This document shows, one piece after another, positions 36,106 to 45,073 of a stretch of 64,000 nucleotides of DNA. Origin of the DNA: Polaribacter pectinis (GTDB lineage Bacteria; Bacteroidota; Bacteroidia; Flavobacteriales; Flavobacteriaceae); assembly GCF_014352875.1 (NCBI RefSeq), contig NZ_CP060695.1:2015501-2079500 (forward strand). Reading direction: 5' to 3'. Below the pieces are notes generated by a model, which searched no databases, had not been told where the DNA came from, and saw only the letters and a program-made list of their open reading frames with translations. Each line of letters starts with the position of its first letter. Position 1 is the first letter of the stretch. Position numbers and translations under genes: made by a program.

Positions 36106-37569
36106 CTAATTTTTAAGTTGATTGAAACATTTTTTAACCTCTTCTAAATCATCAAAATGTGTACGAATACCATTTACTTCTTGATAATTTTCATGTCCTT
36201 TTCCTGCAATTAATATGATATCTCCAGTTTTAGACAATTTACATGCTGTTTTAATTGCTTGCCTTCTATCTAAAACCGTTAATGTTTTTTTATAGTTTTC
36301 TGGAGAAACACCAAGCTCCATTTCATCTAAAATGATTTGTGGATTTTCTGTTCTTGGGTTGTCTGATGTAAAAATTACCTGATTACTTAATTGCGAAGCA
36401 ATATGTGCCATTTTTGGTCTTTTGGTTTTATCTCTATCACCACCACAACCAACAACAGTAATTACGTTTTCGTTACCAGTTCTAATATCATTAATTGTTT
36501 CTAATACATTTTTAAGTGCATCTGGCGTATGTGCATAATCTACAATTGCAGTAATTCCATCTTCAGAAACCACATATTCGAATCTTCCACTAACGCTTTC
36601 TAACTCACTTACAATTGTTAATACCTCTAATTTTTCTAATCCTAGCAATTCTGCAGTAGCAATAATTGCTGTTAAATTATAAATATTGAAAACACCTATT
36701 AATTTAGTCCAAACCTCTATTCCATCAACAGAAATTAAAGTTCCAGACAATTGTTTTTCTAAAATTTTAGACTTAAAATCTGCCAAGGTTTTTAAGGCAT
36801 ACGTTTTCTTTTTCGCTTTTGTGTTTTGCAACATGAAGTCGCCATTTTTATCATCGATATTTGTTAAAGCAAAAGCCGATTTTGGCAACGCATCAAAAAA
36901 TTGTTTTTTAACATCTCTATATTCTGCAAAAGTTGAATGATAATCTAAATGATCATGAGAAAGATTTGTAAAAATTCCTCCAGCAAAAACTAAGCCTTCT
37001 GTTCTCTTTTGATGTATTCCATGAGAACTTACTTCCATAAAACAGAAATCCACCCCTTCATCAATCATTTTATCTAAATAACTATTAATAGTTACCGAAT
37101 CTGGAGTTGTGTGTGTGGCTTTAAATTCGGTTTCATCAACTAAAATTTTAACCGTAGATAACAAACCAACTTTATAACCAGCTTTTTTAAATAGTTGATA
37201 TAAAAGTGATGCGATTGTTGTTTTCCCATTTGTACCTGTAACTCCTATTAATGGGAGTTTAGTTGAAGGATTGTTATAAAAATTTGACGCCATAATTGCC
37301 AAAGAAATATTTGCATCAGCAACCTGAATATATGTTATTCCTTCTTTTTTATCTGTAGGAAAATCTTCACAAATAATTGCAGTTGCTCCTAAACTAATTG
37401 CTTTATCAATATATAAATGACCATCTACAGAAACTCCTTTTTGAGCAATAAACACATCATTTTGTTCGATTTGTCTAGAATCGAAAACAAGATTATTTAC
37501 ATCAATATTTGTACTACCAAATACTTGATGAATTGAAACCTGATATAATATGTCTTTTAAATTCTTCAG
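36106..37569 (-). CDS. murE: UDP-N-acetylmuramoyl-L-alanyl-D-glutamate ligase MurE, apparent CTG start
   Basis: Reading back from the ATP loop ([15 protein letters not shown]), the Mur frame continues upstream to [19 protein letters not shown], which is the conserved MurE N-terminus. No ATG, GTG or TTG exists in frame before that point; a stop codon lies five codons further up. The codon at the conserved Met position is CTG (37567-37569), one base after the ftsI stop, giving 487 residues, the expected length. An internal GTG at 37455 would remove 38 conserved residues. The enzyme adds the third amino acid, probably meso-diaminopimelate (the NPRTENP block fits DNPR of the Dap type). Confidence 0.9.
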   Translation of the reverse strand: MKNLKDILYQVSIHQVFGSTNIDVNNLVFDSRQIEQNDVFIAQKGVSVDGHLYIDKAISLGATAIICEDFPTDKKEGITYIQVADANISLAIMASNFYNNPSTKLPLIGVTGTNGKTTIASLLYQLFKKAGYKVGLLSTVKILVDETEFKATHTTPDSVTINSYLDKMIDEGVDFCFMEVSSHGIHQKRTEGLVFAGGIFTNLSHDHLDYHSTFAEYRDVKKQFFDALPKSAFALTNIDDKNGDFMLQNTKAKKKTYALKTLADFKSKILEKQLSGTLISVDGIEVWTKLIGVFNIYNLTAIIATAELLGLEKLEVLTIVSELESVSGRFEYVVSEDGITAIVDYAHTPDALKNVLETINDIRTGNENVITVVGCGGDRDKTKRPKMAHIASQLSNQVIFTSDNPRTENPQIILDEMELGVSPENYKKTLTVLDRRQAIKTACKLSKTGDIILIAGKGHENYQEVNGIRTHFDDLEEVKKCFNQLKN

Positions 37570-37570
37570 T

Positions 37571-39586
37571 TTATGAAAGTTTTAAAATAATGGTTGCTCC
37601 TTTTATTAATTTCTCTCCTCTTTTAAGTGATTGAGATTCCACTTTTCCAACGCCAGAAATCTTTACTTTTAATCCAATATTCTCTAACAACGATAATGCA
37701 TCCATACCAGACATTCCTTCTACATTTGGCACTTTATTGTAATCTTTATTCAATTGCGTATTATATTTTAAATACTGATCATTTATAGAAGTAAACTCTG
37801 TTTTATCATCTACAGATTGATTATCTATTGGCGTAGTTGTGTAAATTTTTTGTGCAATTTCTTTAAAAACCGGTGCAGCAACTGTTGCTCCATAATATCC
37901 TTTCTCTTTTTTAGGATCGTGAATCACCACAATGCATGAATATTTAGGGTTATCCGCAGGAAAAAAACCTGCAAACGACGCTACATAATGTTTGGTAGAA
38001 TAATGACCAGAAATAGTTTCTCCTTTTGCATTTTTGTGTCTAGGAATGTATTTTTTTGCTGTACCTGTTTTACCAGCCATAGAAAAATTAGAAGAATAAA
38101 TATTTGTTGCAGTACCTTTAATAACAACATTTTCCATTACTTTTCTAATCTTCTTTAAAGTTTCATCTGAAGCTATTTTTGAGTTTACAACCTCTGTTTT
38201 AAAAACCTTTTCTAATTTCTCTTGTCTTCTTAATTCTTTAATAAAACGCGGTTTTACCATTACACCATTGTTAGCAACAGCATTATAAAACATTAAAGTT
38301 TGCATTGGCGTTACCGAAACTCCATAACCCCAAGACATCCATTCTAAAGATATCTTACTCCAAGCTTTGTCTGTTGGAATTGGCACATAAGGCTTTCCTT
38401 CACCTTTAATCTGAAAACCTATTGGTTTTGTAAATCCGTATTTTTCTATTTTGTCGATAAACTTTTGAGGATTTTTATCATAATGCTCTTTAATTATCTT
38501 TACAATTCCAACGTTAGAAGAAACTTCAAAAACTCTAGCCGCAGAAATTTTACCATAACCACCTCTATGAGAATCTTCTACTTTTCTATTATGAATGTAA
38601 ATCTTCCCTTTTTCTGTATCTACAACAGTAGAAGTATCTATTAATTTATCATCTAAAACTGCCATTAAACTTGCTAGTTTAAATGTAGATCCAGGTTCAT
38701 GACTTTCCCAAACTGCATAATTTCTTTTCTCGAAATATTTTCCTTTTGACGTTCTACCAAGATTAGAAATGGCTTTAATTTCTCCCGTTTCAGTTTCCAT
38801 AACAACAGCACAACCATGGTCTGCTTCAAAAGCCTCTAATTGACGTAATAATGCGTGATGTGTAATATCTTGAATATTAACATCTATTGTTGTGATAATA
38901 TCATGCCCATCTATAGGCTCTTTTTCATTTACATCGTTAATTGGTTTCCATTGGTTTTTTGCGATTTTTTGTTTCCAACGCAACCCATTTTCACCTTGCA
39001 TATATTCAGTAAAAGCCCCTTCTATTCCAGCTTCTCCTCTGTAATCATCATAACCAATTGTACGTTCTGCAATTTTACCAATAGGATGCGCACGAACTGT
39101 TCTGTGCTCTGCAATAAAACCTCCTCTATAAACCCCCAAATTAAATATTGGAAATTCTTTCATTTTTAGATAATCATTATAGCCAATATTTCTAGCAATT
39201 AATAAGTATCTGTTTTTTCTCTTCTTGGCAGTTCTTAATCTTTTTTGATAATAGCCAGCAGAATTACCCAACATTCTAGAAAGTTCTTTAGATAACCCTG
39301 CTATATTTTTTTCAAAAACCTCACTATCTACAGCAACTGCATCCATTCTAATTGTAAATTTAGACATAGAAGTTGCTAGTAAATTTCCATCTGAACCATA
39401 AACATTACCTCTATTTGCATAGATAGTGTCTTGTTTAATTGTAAGTTCTGTAGAAAGTTTTCTGTATTTTTCTCCTTGAGAGTACTGTATATTAAAAACC
39501 CTAATAATGACCGCAATTAAAAAAAGCGTCATAAAAGCAGCTACCAAGTAGAATTTTGTAAGTATGCTTTTTTTATGAGTTGCCAA
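37571..39586 (-). CDS. ftsI: Septal transpeptidase FtsI (PBP3) with C-terminal PASTA domain
   Basis: 671 residues. One membrane helix (FYLVAAFMTLFLIAVIIRVF) is followed by the class B PBP dimerisation region and a transpeptidase domain. The active-site motifs are Ser300-TF-Lys303, SSN in VFEVSSNVGIV, and KTG in MAGKTGTAKKY. The last about 65 residues form a PASTA domain (KVPNVEGMSGMDALSLLENIGLKVKI). It cross-links septal peptidoglycan in the periplasm with FtsW. It abuts ftsL with a two-base gap. Confidence 0.96.
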   Translation of the reverse strand: MATHKKSILTKFYLVAAFMTLFLIAVIIRVFNIQYSQGEKYRKLSTELTIKQDTIYANRGNVYGSDGNLLATSMSKFTIRMDAVAVDSEVFEKNIAGLSKELSRMLGNSAGYYQKRLRTAKKRKNRYLLIARNIGYNDYLKMKEFPIFNLGVYRGGFIAEHRTVRAHPIGKIAERTIGYDDYRGEAGIEGAFTEYMQGENGLRWKQKIAKNQWKPINDVNEKEPIDGHDIITTIDVNIQDITHHALLRQLEAFEADHGCAVVMETETGEIKAISNLGRTSKGKYFEKRNYAVWESHEPGSTFKLASLMAVLDDKLIDTSTVVDTEKGKIYIHNRKVEDSHRGGYGKISAARVFEVSSNVGIVKIIKEHYDKNPQKFIDKIEKYGFTKPIGFQIKGEGKPYVPIPTDKAWSKISLEWMSWGYGVSVTPMQTLMFYNAVANNGVMVKPRFIKELRRQEKLEKVFKTEVVNSKIASDETLKKIRKVMENVVIKGTATNIYSSNFSMAGKTGTAKKYIPRHKNAKGETISGHYSTKHYVASFAGFFPADNPKYSCIVVIHDPKKEKGYYGATVAAPVFKEIAQKIYTTTPIDNQSVDDKTEFTSINDQYLKYNTQLNKDYNKVPNVEGMSGMDALSLLENIGLKVKISGVGKVESQSLKRGEKLIKGATIILKLS

Positions 39587-39588
39587 TT

Positions 39589-39918
39589 TTATTCTTTTTT
39601 ATAGGTTACTTTAATTTTTTTTGGAGGGGTTTCTGAAGGTTTTAAACCTCGTTTTTTTGCTTTCTCTCGAATACTGGATTCCATTTCCATTCTAGTTAGA
39701 ATTGTTTCAGTATCTAAAGACTCTGCTCTTAACTCTCTTTTCTTTTTATTTAATTCCGATATTTTAATTACTTTTTTATCGGCATTGTGTGCACTAGAAA
39801 TCATAATTAACAACAGTAACACAACAAAAATGATAACTCGCCAATTCTTAAAAGCAGATTCATCTGTAAGAAAACTCCCTCGCAGAAAATCATAAATTCC
39901 TTTTTTAACTTTTGACAT
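39589..39918 (-). CDS. ftsL: FtsL-like cell division membrane protein
   Basis: 109 residues with one membrane helix (VIIFVVLLLLIMISSAH, about 29-45) and a periplasmic coiled-coil rich in Lys, Glu and Arg (ISELNKKKRELRAESLDTETILTRMEMES). The tail is very basic. Position between rsmH and ftsI is that of FtsL, which recruits FtsQ and FtsB partners; sequence alone would not identify it because FtsL is poorly conserved. Confidence 0.82.
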   Translation of the reverse strand: MSKVKKGIYDFLRGSFLTDESAFKNWRVIIFVVLLLLIMISSAHNADKKVIKISELNKKKRELRAESLDTETILTRMEMESSIREKAKKRGLKPSETPPKKIKVTYKKE

Positions 39919-39948
39919 TATCTCTATTGATTTTTAAAAAACACAACA

Positions 39949-40848
39949 TTAAACCTTTAAAGTTGCAATTCTTAATTTAGCGCTGCGAGCCCGATTGTTA
40001 ATTTTAATTTCCTGTGGGGTAGGCACTATTAACTTTCCTACTTTCTGCAACGGAACATCACTGTTACCGAAAACATCTTTTTCTGGCTCGCCACTAAATA
40101 ACCCTGTTCTAATAAATCTTTTCACCAACCTATCTTCTAAAGAATGATAAGAAATAACACTTAACCGTCCTTCTTCTTTCAATAAATTTGGCATTTGTTG
40201 TAAAAACTCTCTCAACACATCAAGTTCCTCATTTACTTCTATTCTAACTGCTTGAAATATTTGTGCTAATATTTTATGCTCTTTCGCTTTTGGCAAATAC
40301 TTTTGCAACACTTGTTTTAACTGAAAACTAGTCTCTATTCTCTCACCTTCCCTGCTCTCAACAATTGTTTTTGCTATGTTTCTCGAATTTCTTAACTCAC
40401 CATACAAAAACAATATTTCTGCTAATTTTTCTTCCGAATAACTATTAATAATTTCTTTGGCCGAAACTTTAGATTTTTGATTCATTCTCATATCTAAATC
40501 ACCATCAAAACGAATAGAAAAACCTCTTTCTGCTTCATCAAATTGATGAGAAGAAACACCTAAATCCGCCAAGATTCCATCAACTTTTTTTATCCTATGA
40601 AACCTTAAAAACCTAGATATAAACCTAAAGTTTTCCGGAATTAAAGTAAAACGCTCATCCTCTATTTCATTCTCTAACGCATCTGGATCTTGATCAAAAG
40701 CAAACAACCTACCATTTGGCCCGAGTCTTTTCAATATTTCTCTTGAATGTCCTCCTCCTCCAAAAGTGACATCTACATAAACACCATCTTCCTTAATAGC
40801 CAAGGCATCTATACTTTCTTGCAATAAAACTGGATTATGATAACTCAT
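39949..40848 (-). CDS. rsmH: 16S rRNA (cytosine-N4)-methyltransferase RsmH
   Basis: 299 residues from the ATG at 40848 (MSYHNPVLLQESIDAL); another ATG two codons earlier is equally possible. The SAM loop is YVDVTFGGGGHSREIL, with RLFAFDQDPDA, GILADLGVSSHQFDEAERGFS, and the C-terminal VISYHSLEDRLVKRFIRTG and KLRIATL blocks. It methylates C1402 of 16S rRNA. Its start overlaps the mraZ stop by 14-20 bases, typical of this gene pair. Confidence 0.97.
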   Translation of the reverse strand: MSYHNPVLLQESIDALAIKEDGVYVDVTFGGGGHSREILKRLGPNGRLFAFDQDPDALENEIEDERFTLIPENFRFISRFLRFHRIKKVDGILADLGVSSHQFDEAERGFSIRFDGDLDMRMNQKSKVSAKEIINSYSEEKLAEILFLYGELRNSRNIAKTIVESREGERIETSFQLKQVLQKYLPKAKEHKILAQIFQAVRIEVNEELDVLREFLQQMPNLLKEEGRLSVISYHSLEDRLVKRFIRTGLFSGEPEKDVFGNSDVPLQKVGKLIVPTPQEIKINNRARSAKLRIATLKV

Positions 40849-41302
40849 CTGCATCTATATTACCCATTACTTCCTCTGCCAAATCAGCAAAATCTAAAGC
40901 CGCATCATCTATTGCTTTTTCATAGTTTTCTTTATCCCAAATCTCAATAATATTAACCGATGAAGACATTACAACTTGCTTCTTAATATCTGCAAAACCA
41001 CATAAATCTTTCGGAATTAAAATTCGTCCAGAAGCATCTAATTCTACAATTTTTACACCTGCTGTAAACCTTCTAATAAAATCGTTATTCTTCTTCTTAA
41101 ACTTATTTAACTTATTAATTTTTTCCATCATTAAATTCCACTCCTTCATTGGATACAACTCCAAACAAGGTTGAAAAACCGCTCTTTTAACCACAAAACC
41201 TTCAGACAACACAGAAGACAACTGCTTTTTGAAAGCTGATGAAAACATCATTCTTCCTTTAGCATCTGCCTTACATTCGTATGTACCAATTAGGTTTATC
41301 AC
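40835..41302 (-). CDS. mraZ: Transcriptional regulator MraZ
   Basis: 155 residues, two SpoVT-AbrB-like halves. The family start is IGTYECKADAKGRMMFSSAFKKQL and the second half reads GVKIVELDASGRILIPKDLCGFADI. MraZ forms rings and binds repeats in front of its own operon, usually repressing it. Three perfect 10-bp repeats lie upstream. It heads the dcw cluster. Confidence 0.95.
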   Translation of the reverse strand: MINLIGTYECKADAKGRMMFSSAFKKQLSSVLSEGFVVKRAVFQPCLELYPMKEWNLMMEKINKLNKFKKKNNDFIRRFTAGVKIVELDASGRILIPKDLCGFADIKKQVVMSSSVNIIEIWDKENYEKAIDDAALDFADLAEEVMGNIDADELS

Positions 41303-41330
41303 TTAAAAATTAAATTAGTTTAATAGATAT

Positions 41331-41376
41331 CAAAAATATATAAAATTTACCACTTTTTACCACTTTTTACCACTTT
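41331..41376 (-). promoter_or_regulatory. mraZ promoter with three MraZ boxes
   Basis: On the minus strand AAAGTGGTAA is repeated three times without gaps (plus positions 41347-41376). The -7 box candidate TATTTTTG lies at 41338-41331. The boxes cover the region where -33 should be, which has no TTG. Known MraZ boxes in other bacteria are also short G-rich direct repeats with about 10-base spacing, and AAAGTG-type boxes are reported in Mollicutes. Confidence 0.8.
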
Positions 41377-41478
41377 GTTAATAAATAACGCTTTTATTAA
41401 CAAATTGTTATCTGTAAAAGGCTAAAAAGAGAAAAATGAGCGATTTACGAAAACAATATTTATATCATAAAAAAGAAT

Positions 41479-41486
41479 TACATTTG
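41479..41486 (+). promoter_or_regulatory. -7 element for the alpha/beta hydrolase gene
   Basis: TACATTTG fits TAnnTTTG and lies 27 bases before the ATG at 41514. A -33 TTG is not clear. It falls inside the longer open frame starting at 41436, supporting the later start. Confidence 0.5.
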
Positions 41487-41513
41487 CGATTGAGTGAAAT
41501 CAAACAAAAATCA

Positions 41514-42278
41514 ATGACTGACCTGTTAAAAACTGAAGGAAAATTTACATACGCAGAAGCTGGAGAAGGTCCTGCAATCATTGTTTTACATGGATTAATG
41601 GGAGCTTTAAGTAATTTTAACTCTACATTTAATCATTTCTCTAACAATGGTTATAAAGTTTTAATTCCTGAATTACCTTTGTATTCATTACCTCTTTTAA
41701 AGACGAATGTTAAGAATTTAGCTTCCTTTTTAAAAGAATTTATGGAGTTCAAAAAAATAGAGAGTGCTGTTTTACTTGGAAATTCTTTAGGTGGACATAT
41801 AGGTTTATATTTTACTAAACATTATCCAGAGAAAGTAAGTGCACTTGTTTTAACTGGTAGTTCTGGTTTATACGAAAAAGCAATGGGAGATAGTTTTCCT
41901 AAAAGGGGAAACTACGAATACATAGAAGAAAAAACTAAAGCTGTTTTTTACGATCCAGAAATTGGAACAAAAGAAATGGTTGATGATGTTTTTAAAATTG
42001 TAAACGACAGAAGCGCCGTTATTAGAACATTAGCAATTGCAAAAAGTGCCATTAGACATAATATGGCAAATGATTTACCAGAAATGACGCAACCAACTTG
42101 TATTATTTGGGGTAAACAAGACACTGTTACTCCACCAGAAGTTGGTGAAGACTTCCATAAATTATTACCAAATTCAGATTTATTTTGGATTGATAAATGT
42201 GGACATGCAGCAATGATGGAAAGACCAGAAGAATTTAACAAAATTCTTCAAGATTGGTTTACTTCTAGAAATATTTAA
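41514..42278 (+). CDS. Alpha/beta hydrolase
   Basis: 254 residues from the ATG at 41514 (MTDLLKTEGKFTYAEAGEGPAIIVLHGLMG). The frame is open from 41436, but a promoter-like box lies in that stretch. The fold is shown by the oxyanion loop VLHGLMGALSNF, the nucleophile elbow GNSLGGHIGLY (Ser in GNSLGG), the acid in IIWGKQDTVTPP, and the catalytic His in DKCGHAAMMERPEEF. A cytoplasmic esterase or lipase-like enzyme; the substrate is unknown. The engB and pseudouridine synthase genes follow on the same strand, 41 and 6 bases apart. Confidence 0.87.
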   Translation: MTDLLKTEGKFTYAEAGEGPAIIVLHGLMGALSNFNSTFNHFSNNGYKVLIPELPLYSLPLLKTNVKNLASFLKEFMEFKKIESAVLLGNSLGGHIGLYFTKHYPEKVSALVLTGSSGLYEKAMGDSFPKRGNYEYIEEKTKAVFYDPEIGTKEMVDDVFKIVNDRSAVIRTLAIAKSAIRHNMANDLPEMTQPTCIIWGKQDTVTPPEVGEDFHKLLPNSDLFWIDKCGHAAMMERPEEFNKILQDWFTSRNI

Positions 42279-42319
42279 TGCTCGCAGTAAAGAGTACTTA
42301 AAAAAAAGAATACACTACA

Positions 42320-42931
42320 ATGAAAATTAAATCTGCCGAGTTTGTAATGAGCAACAGTAATGTTACTAAAGCTCCTAAAGACAGAATACCAGAATACGCT
42401 TTTATTGGTCGTTCTAATGTTGGTAAGTCTTCATTAATTAATATGTTAATGGAGCGCAAAGATTTAGCCAAAACATCTGGAAAGCCTGGTAAAACTCAAC
42501 TTATTAATCATTTTAAAATAAATGACGAATGGTTTTTAGTAGATTTACCTGGTTATGGTTATGCTCAAATTTCTAAAAAGAAAAGAACCATTTTTCAGTT
42601 TTTTATCGAAAACTATTTTAAAGAAAGAGAACAATTAGTTTGTACTTTTATTTTGATAGACTCTAGACACGATCCCCAAAAAATTGATATTGAATTCATG
42701 CAATTTTTAGGAGAAAATCAAATTCCATTTTGTATTGCATTTACCAAAGCAGACAAGTTAAGTAGCTCTAAATTAAACAAACAAATTACTTCTTATAAAA
42801 AGAAACTTTTAAATACTTGGGAAACTCTGCCAACCTCTTTTATAACCTCTTCTTCTAGTGGACTTGGTCGTAAAGAATTTTTAGATTTCATTGATGGTGT
42901 AAACGAAGATGTAGCCAAAGACTTTCAATAG
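42320..42931 (+). CDS. engB: Ribosome biogenesis GTPase EngB/YsxC
   Basis: 203 residues. The P-loop GRSNVGKS is at 30-37, followed by the family block KTSGKPGKTQLINHFKIN, switch II VDLPGYGYAQ, and FTKADKLSSSKLNK for guanine binding. It helps assemble the large ribosomal subunit. It reads on into the RluA-type gene after six bases. Confidence 0.96.
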   Translation: MKIKSAEFVMSNSNVTKAPKDRIPEYAFIGRSNVGKSSLINMLMERKDLAKTSGKPGKTQLINHFKINDEWFLVDLPGYGYAQISKKKRTIFQFFIENYFKEREQLVCTFILIDSRHDPQKIDIEFMQFLGENQIPFCIAFTKADKLSSSKLNKQITSYKKKLLNTWETLPTSFITSSSSGLGRKEFLDFIDGVNEDVAKDFQ

Positions 42932-42937
42932 AAACTA

Positions 42938-43624
42938 ATGCAATCTACCAAAGAAAATTTACAAGTTTTATTTGAAGATAATCATATTATTATCGTTAAT
43001 AAAAGAGCTGGAGACATTACACAAGGAGATAAAACTGGAGATAAACCTTTAAACGATGTTCTAAAAGAATACGTAAAAGATAAATACAACAAACCTGGCA
43101 ATGTTTTTATTGGCACTGTACATAGACTAGACAGACCAACTTCTGGCATTGTAATTTTTGCAAGAACCTCTAAAGCTTTAGAGCGCTTAAATAAAATGTT
43201 GCGCGATAAAACCATTAACAAAACATATTGGGCAATTGTAAAAAACACTCCAAAAAAACCAACTGATACGTTAGTAAATTTCTTAAAAAAAGATACAAAG
43301 AAAAACAAATCTTTCGTTTATAAAAAAGAAATTGAAGGCAGTAAAAAAGCAACTCTACATTATAAAATTCTTAAAAAACTAGAAAACTATTCTTTGTTAG
43401 AAATAGATTTAGAAACGGGTAGACATCATCAAATTAGAACTCAACTATCTCATATTGGAAGCCCAATAAAAGGCGATTTAAAATACGGCTTTAATAGAAG
43501 TAATAAAGATGGAAGCATCAGTTTACATGCTAGAAAAATAGAATTTATTCACCCTGTTTCTAAAGAAAATATCTTAATTTTTGCTCCTACACCAAATGAT
43601 GTAATTTGGAACGCTTGTAACTAA
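42938..43624 (+). CDS. RluA-family pseudouridine synthase
   Basis: 228 residues. Catalytic Asp65 is in VHRLDRPTSGIVIFAR; a second family block is LLEIDLETGRHHQIRTQLSHIGSPIKGDLKYG. No S4 RNA-binding domain is attached, as in the short TruC/RluA-like members. It converts uridine to pseudouridine in tRNA or rRNA; the target site cannot be told. It is six bases downstream of engB. Confidence 0.92.
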   Translation: MQSTKENLQVLFEDNHIIIVNKRAGDITQGDKTGDKPLNDVLKEYVKDKYNKPGNVFIGTVHRLDRPTSGIVIFARTSKALERLNKMLRDKTINKTYWAIVKNTPKKPTDTLVNFLKKDTKKNKSFVYKKEIEGSKKATLHYKILKKLENYSLLEIDLETGRHHQIRTQLSHIGSPIKGDLKYGFNRSNKDGSISLHARKIEFIHPVSKENILIFAPTPNDVIWNACN

Positions 43625-43683
43625 TGTTTATCTTTAGAAAAATTAGTGTTTTTCTAAAATAAAAAATACAAGAAATTTAATTC

Positions 43684-45057
43684 ATGGATATTCATCAACT
43701 TTTACAGGAACAAAAAAATTACTTTTCATTACAACAAACAAAAAATATTTCTTTTAGAAAAAACTGCTTAATAAAACTTCAAAAAGAACTGATAAAAAAG
43801 GAGTCTGACATAATAAAGGCACTTTATAATGACTTTAAAAAATCTGAATACGAAGCTATTTTAACAGAAACCTCAATAGTTTTAAGTGAGTTAAAAATGA
43901 CTATTGACAAACTAAATTCTTGGGCAAAACCAGAACGAGTTTTACCTTCACTTTTAAACTTTCCATCATCAGCAAAAATATATAAAGAACCTTATGGAAA
44001 CGTTTTAATAATTTCTCCCTGGAATTATCCTCATCAATTAGCTTTTGCTCCATTAATTGGTGCAATTGCAGCCGGAAATACTGTGGTATTAAAACCCTCT
44101 GAACTAACTCCAAATACAAGTGCAATTACGAAAGAAATAATCGAATCGGTTTTTAGTAAAGAACATGTTGCTGTAGTTGAAGGTGGTGTTGATGTATCAG
44201 AAGAATTATTAAATCAACGCTGGGATTATATTTTTTTTACAGGAAGTGTTCCTGTAGGAAAAATTGTTGCCAAAGCAGCAGCAGAACATTTAACGCCAGT
44301 TACTTTAGAATTGGGTGGAAAAAGCCCTTGTATTGTTGACAAAACTGCTGACATTAAATTGGCCGCAAAGAGAATTGTATGGGGAAAATTTATAAATGGC
44401 GGACAAACCTGTATAGCTCCAGATTATTTATTAATTCATAAATCTATAAAAAATGAATTTGTTAATTATTTTAAAGATGAATTAACAAAAGCTTATGGAG
44501 ATAACCCAGAAAATTCTGCAGATTTTCCGAGAATAGTAAATGCCAAAAATTTTAACAGATTGGCTTTAATGTTAGAAAAAGAAACCTTTTTAACGGGTGG
44601 AAAAACAAACAAAGAAGACAATTATATCTCTCCTACTTTAATTGATGAGCCTTCATTAGAAAGCGAAGTTATGAAAGGTGAAATTTTTGGACCAATACTC
44701 CCTCTTATTTCTTTTGAAAATGAAGAAAAAATTGAAGATATACTTTCTAAATACGACAAACCTTTGGCCTTTTACATTTTTTCTACGGATAAAAAAATTG
44801 TCAAAAAAATGATTAAAAAACACTCTTTTGGCGGTGGAACAATTAATGACACAACTGTACATTTTGTAAACCATAGACTACCTTTTGGTGGCGTTGGAGA
44901 AAGTGGAATTGGAGGTTATCATGGTAAAAAAACTTTCGATACTTTTTCTCATAGCAAAGGAGTAGTTACAAGAGGTAATTGGTTAGATTTAACTATTAGA
45001 TACGCCCCTTACACAGATAAATTGAAAAAATTACGCGCTTTATTAAAGTGGACTTAA
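43684..45057 (+). CDS. Aldehyde dehydrogenase, class 3-like
   Basis: 457 residues. NAD(P)-dependent oxidation of aldehydes to acids. The active site has Glu209 in TLELGGKSP and Cys243 in INGGQTCIAPDY; NYPHQLAFAPLIGAIAAGNTVVLKPSELTPNT and FTGSVPVGKIVAKAAAEHL form the cofactor pocket. The short length and a C-terminal region with basic and aromatic residues (WLDLTIRYAPYTDKLKKLRALL) resemble fatty-aldehyde dehydrogenases (class 3). It is followed by a nitroreductase gene after 16 bases; the two may form a detoxification pair. Confidence 0.9.
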   Translation: MDIHQLLQEQKNYFSLQQTKNISFRKNCLIKLQKELIKKESDIIKALYNDFKKSEYEAILTETSIVLSELKMTIDKLNSWAKPERVLPSLLNFPSSAKIYKEPYGNVLIISPWNYPHQLAFAPLIGAIAAGNTVVLKPSELTPNTSAITKEIIESVFSKEHVAVVEGGVDVSEELLNQRWDYIFFTGSVPVGKIVAKAAAEHLTPVTLELGGKSPCIVDKTADIKLAAKRIVWGKFINGGQTCIAPDYLLIHKSIKNEFVNYFKDELTKAYGDNPENSADFPRIVNAKNFNRLALMLEKETFLTGGKTNKEDNYISPTLIDEPSLESEVMKGEIFGPILPLISFENEEKIEDILSKYDKPLAFYIFSTDKKIVKKMIKKHSFGGGTINDTTVHFVNHRLPFGGVGESGIGGYHGKKTFDTFSHSKGVVTRGNWLDLTIRYAPYTDKLKKLRALLKWT

Positions 45058-45073
45058 TTTTACAAACTATACA

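Noticed and set aside
41347..41376. The 10-bp tandem repeats as a CRISPR array
   Set aside because: Units are only 10 bases, without spacers, and sit exactly at the mraZ promoter; MraZ boxes explain them better.
41436..41513. N-terminal extension of the alpha/beta hydrolase from the first ATG
   Set aside because: A TACATTTG promoter box lies inside, and the family's normal start is the Met at 41514.
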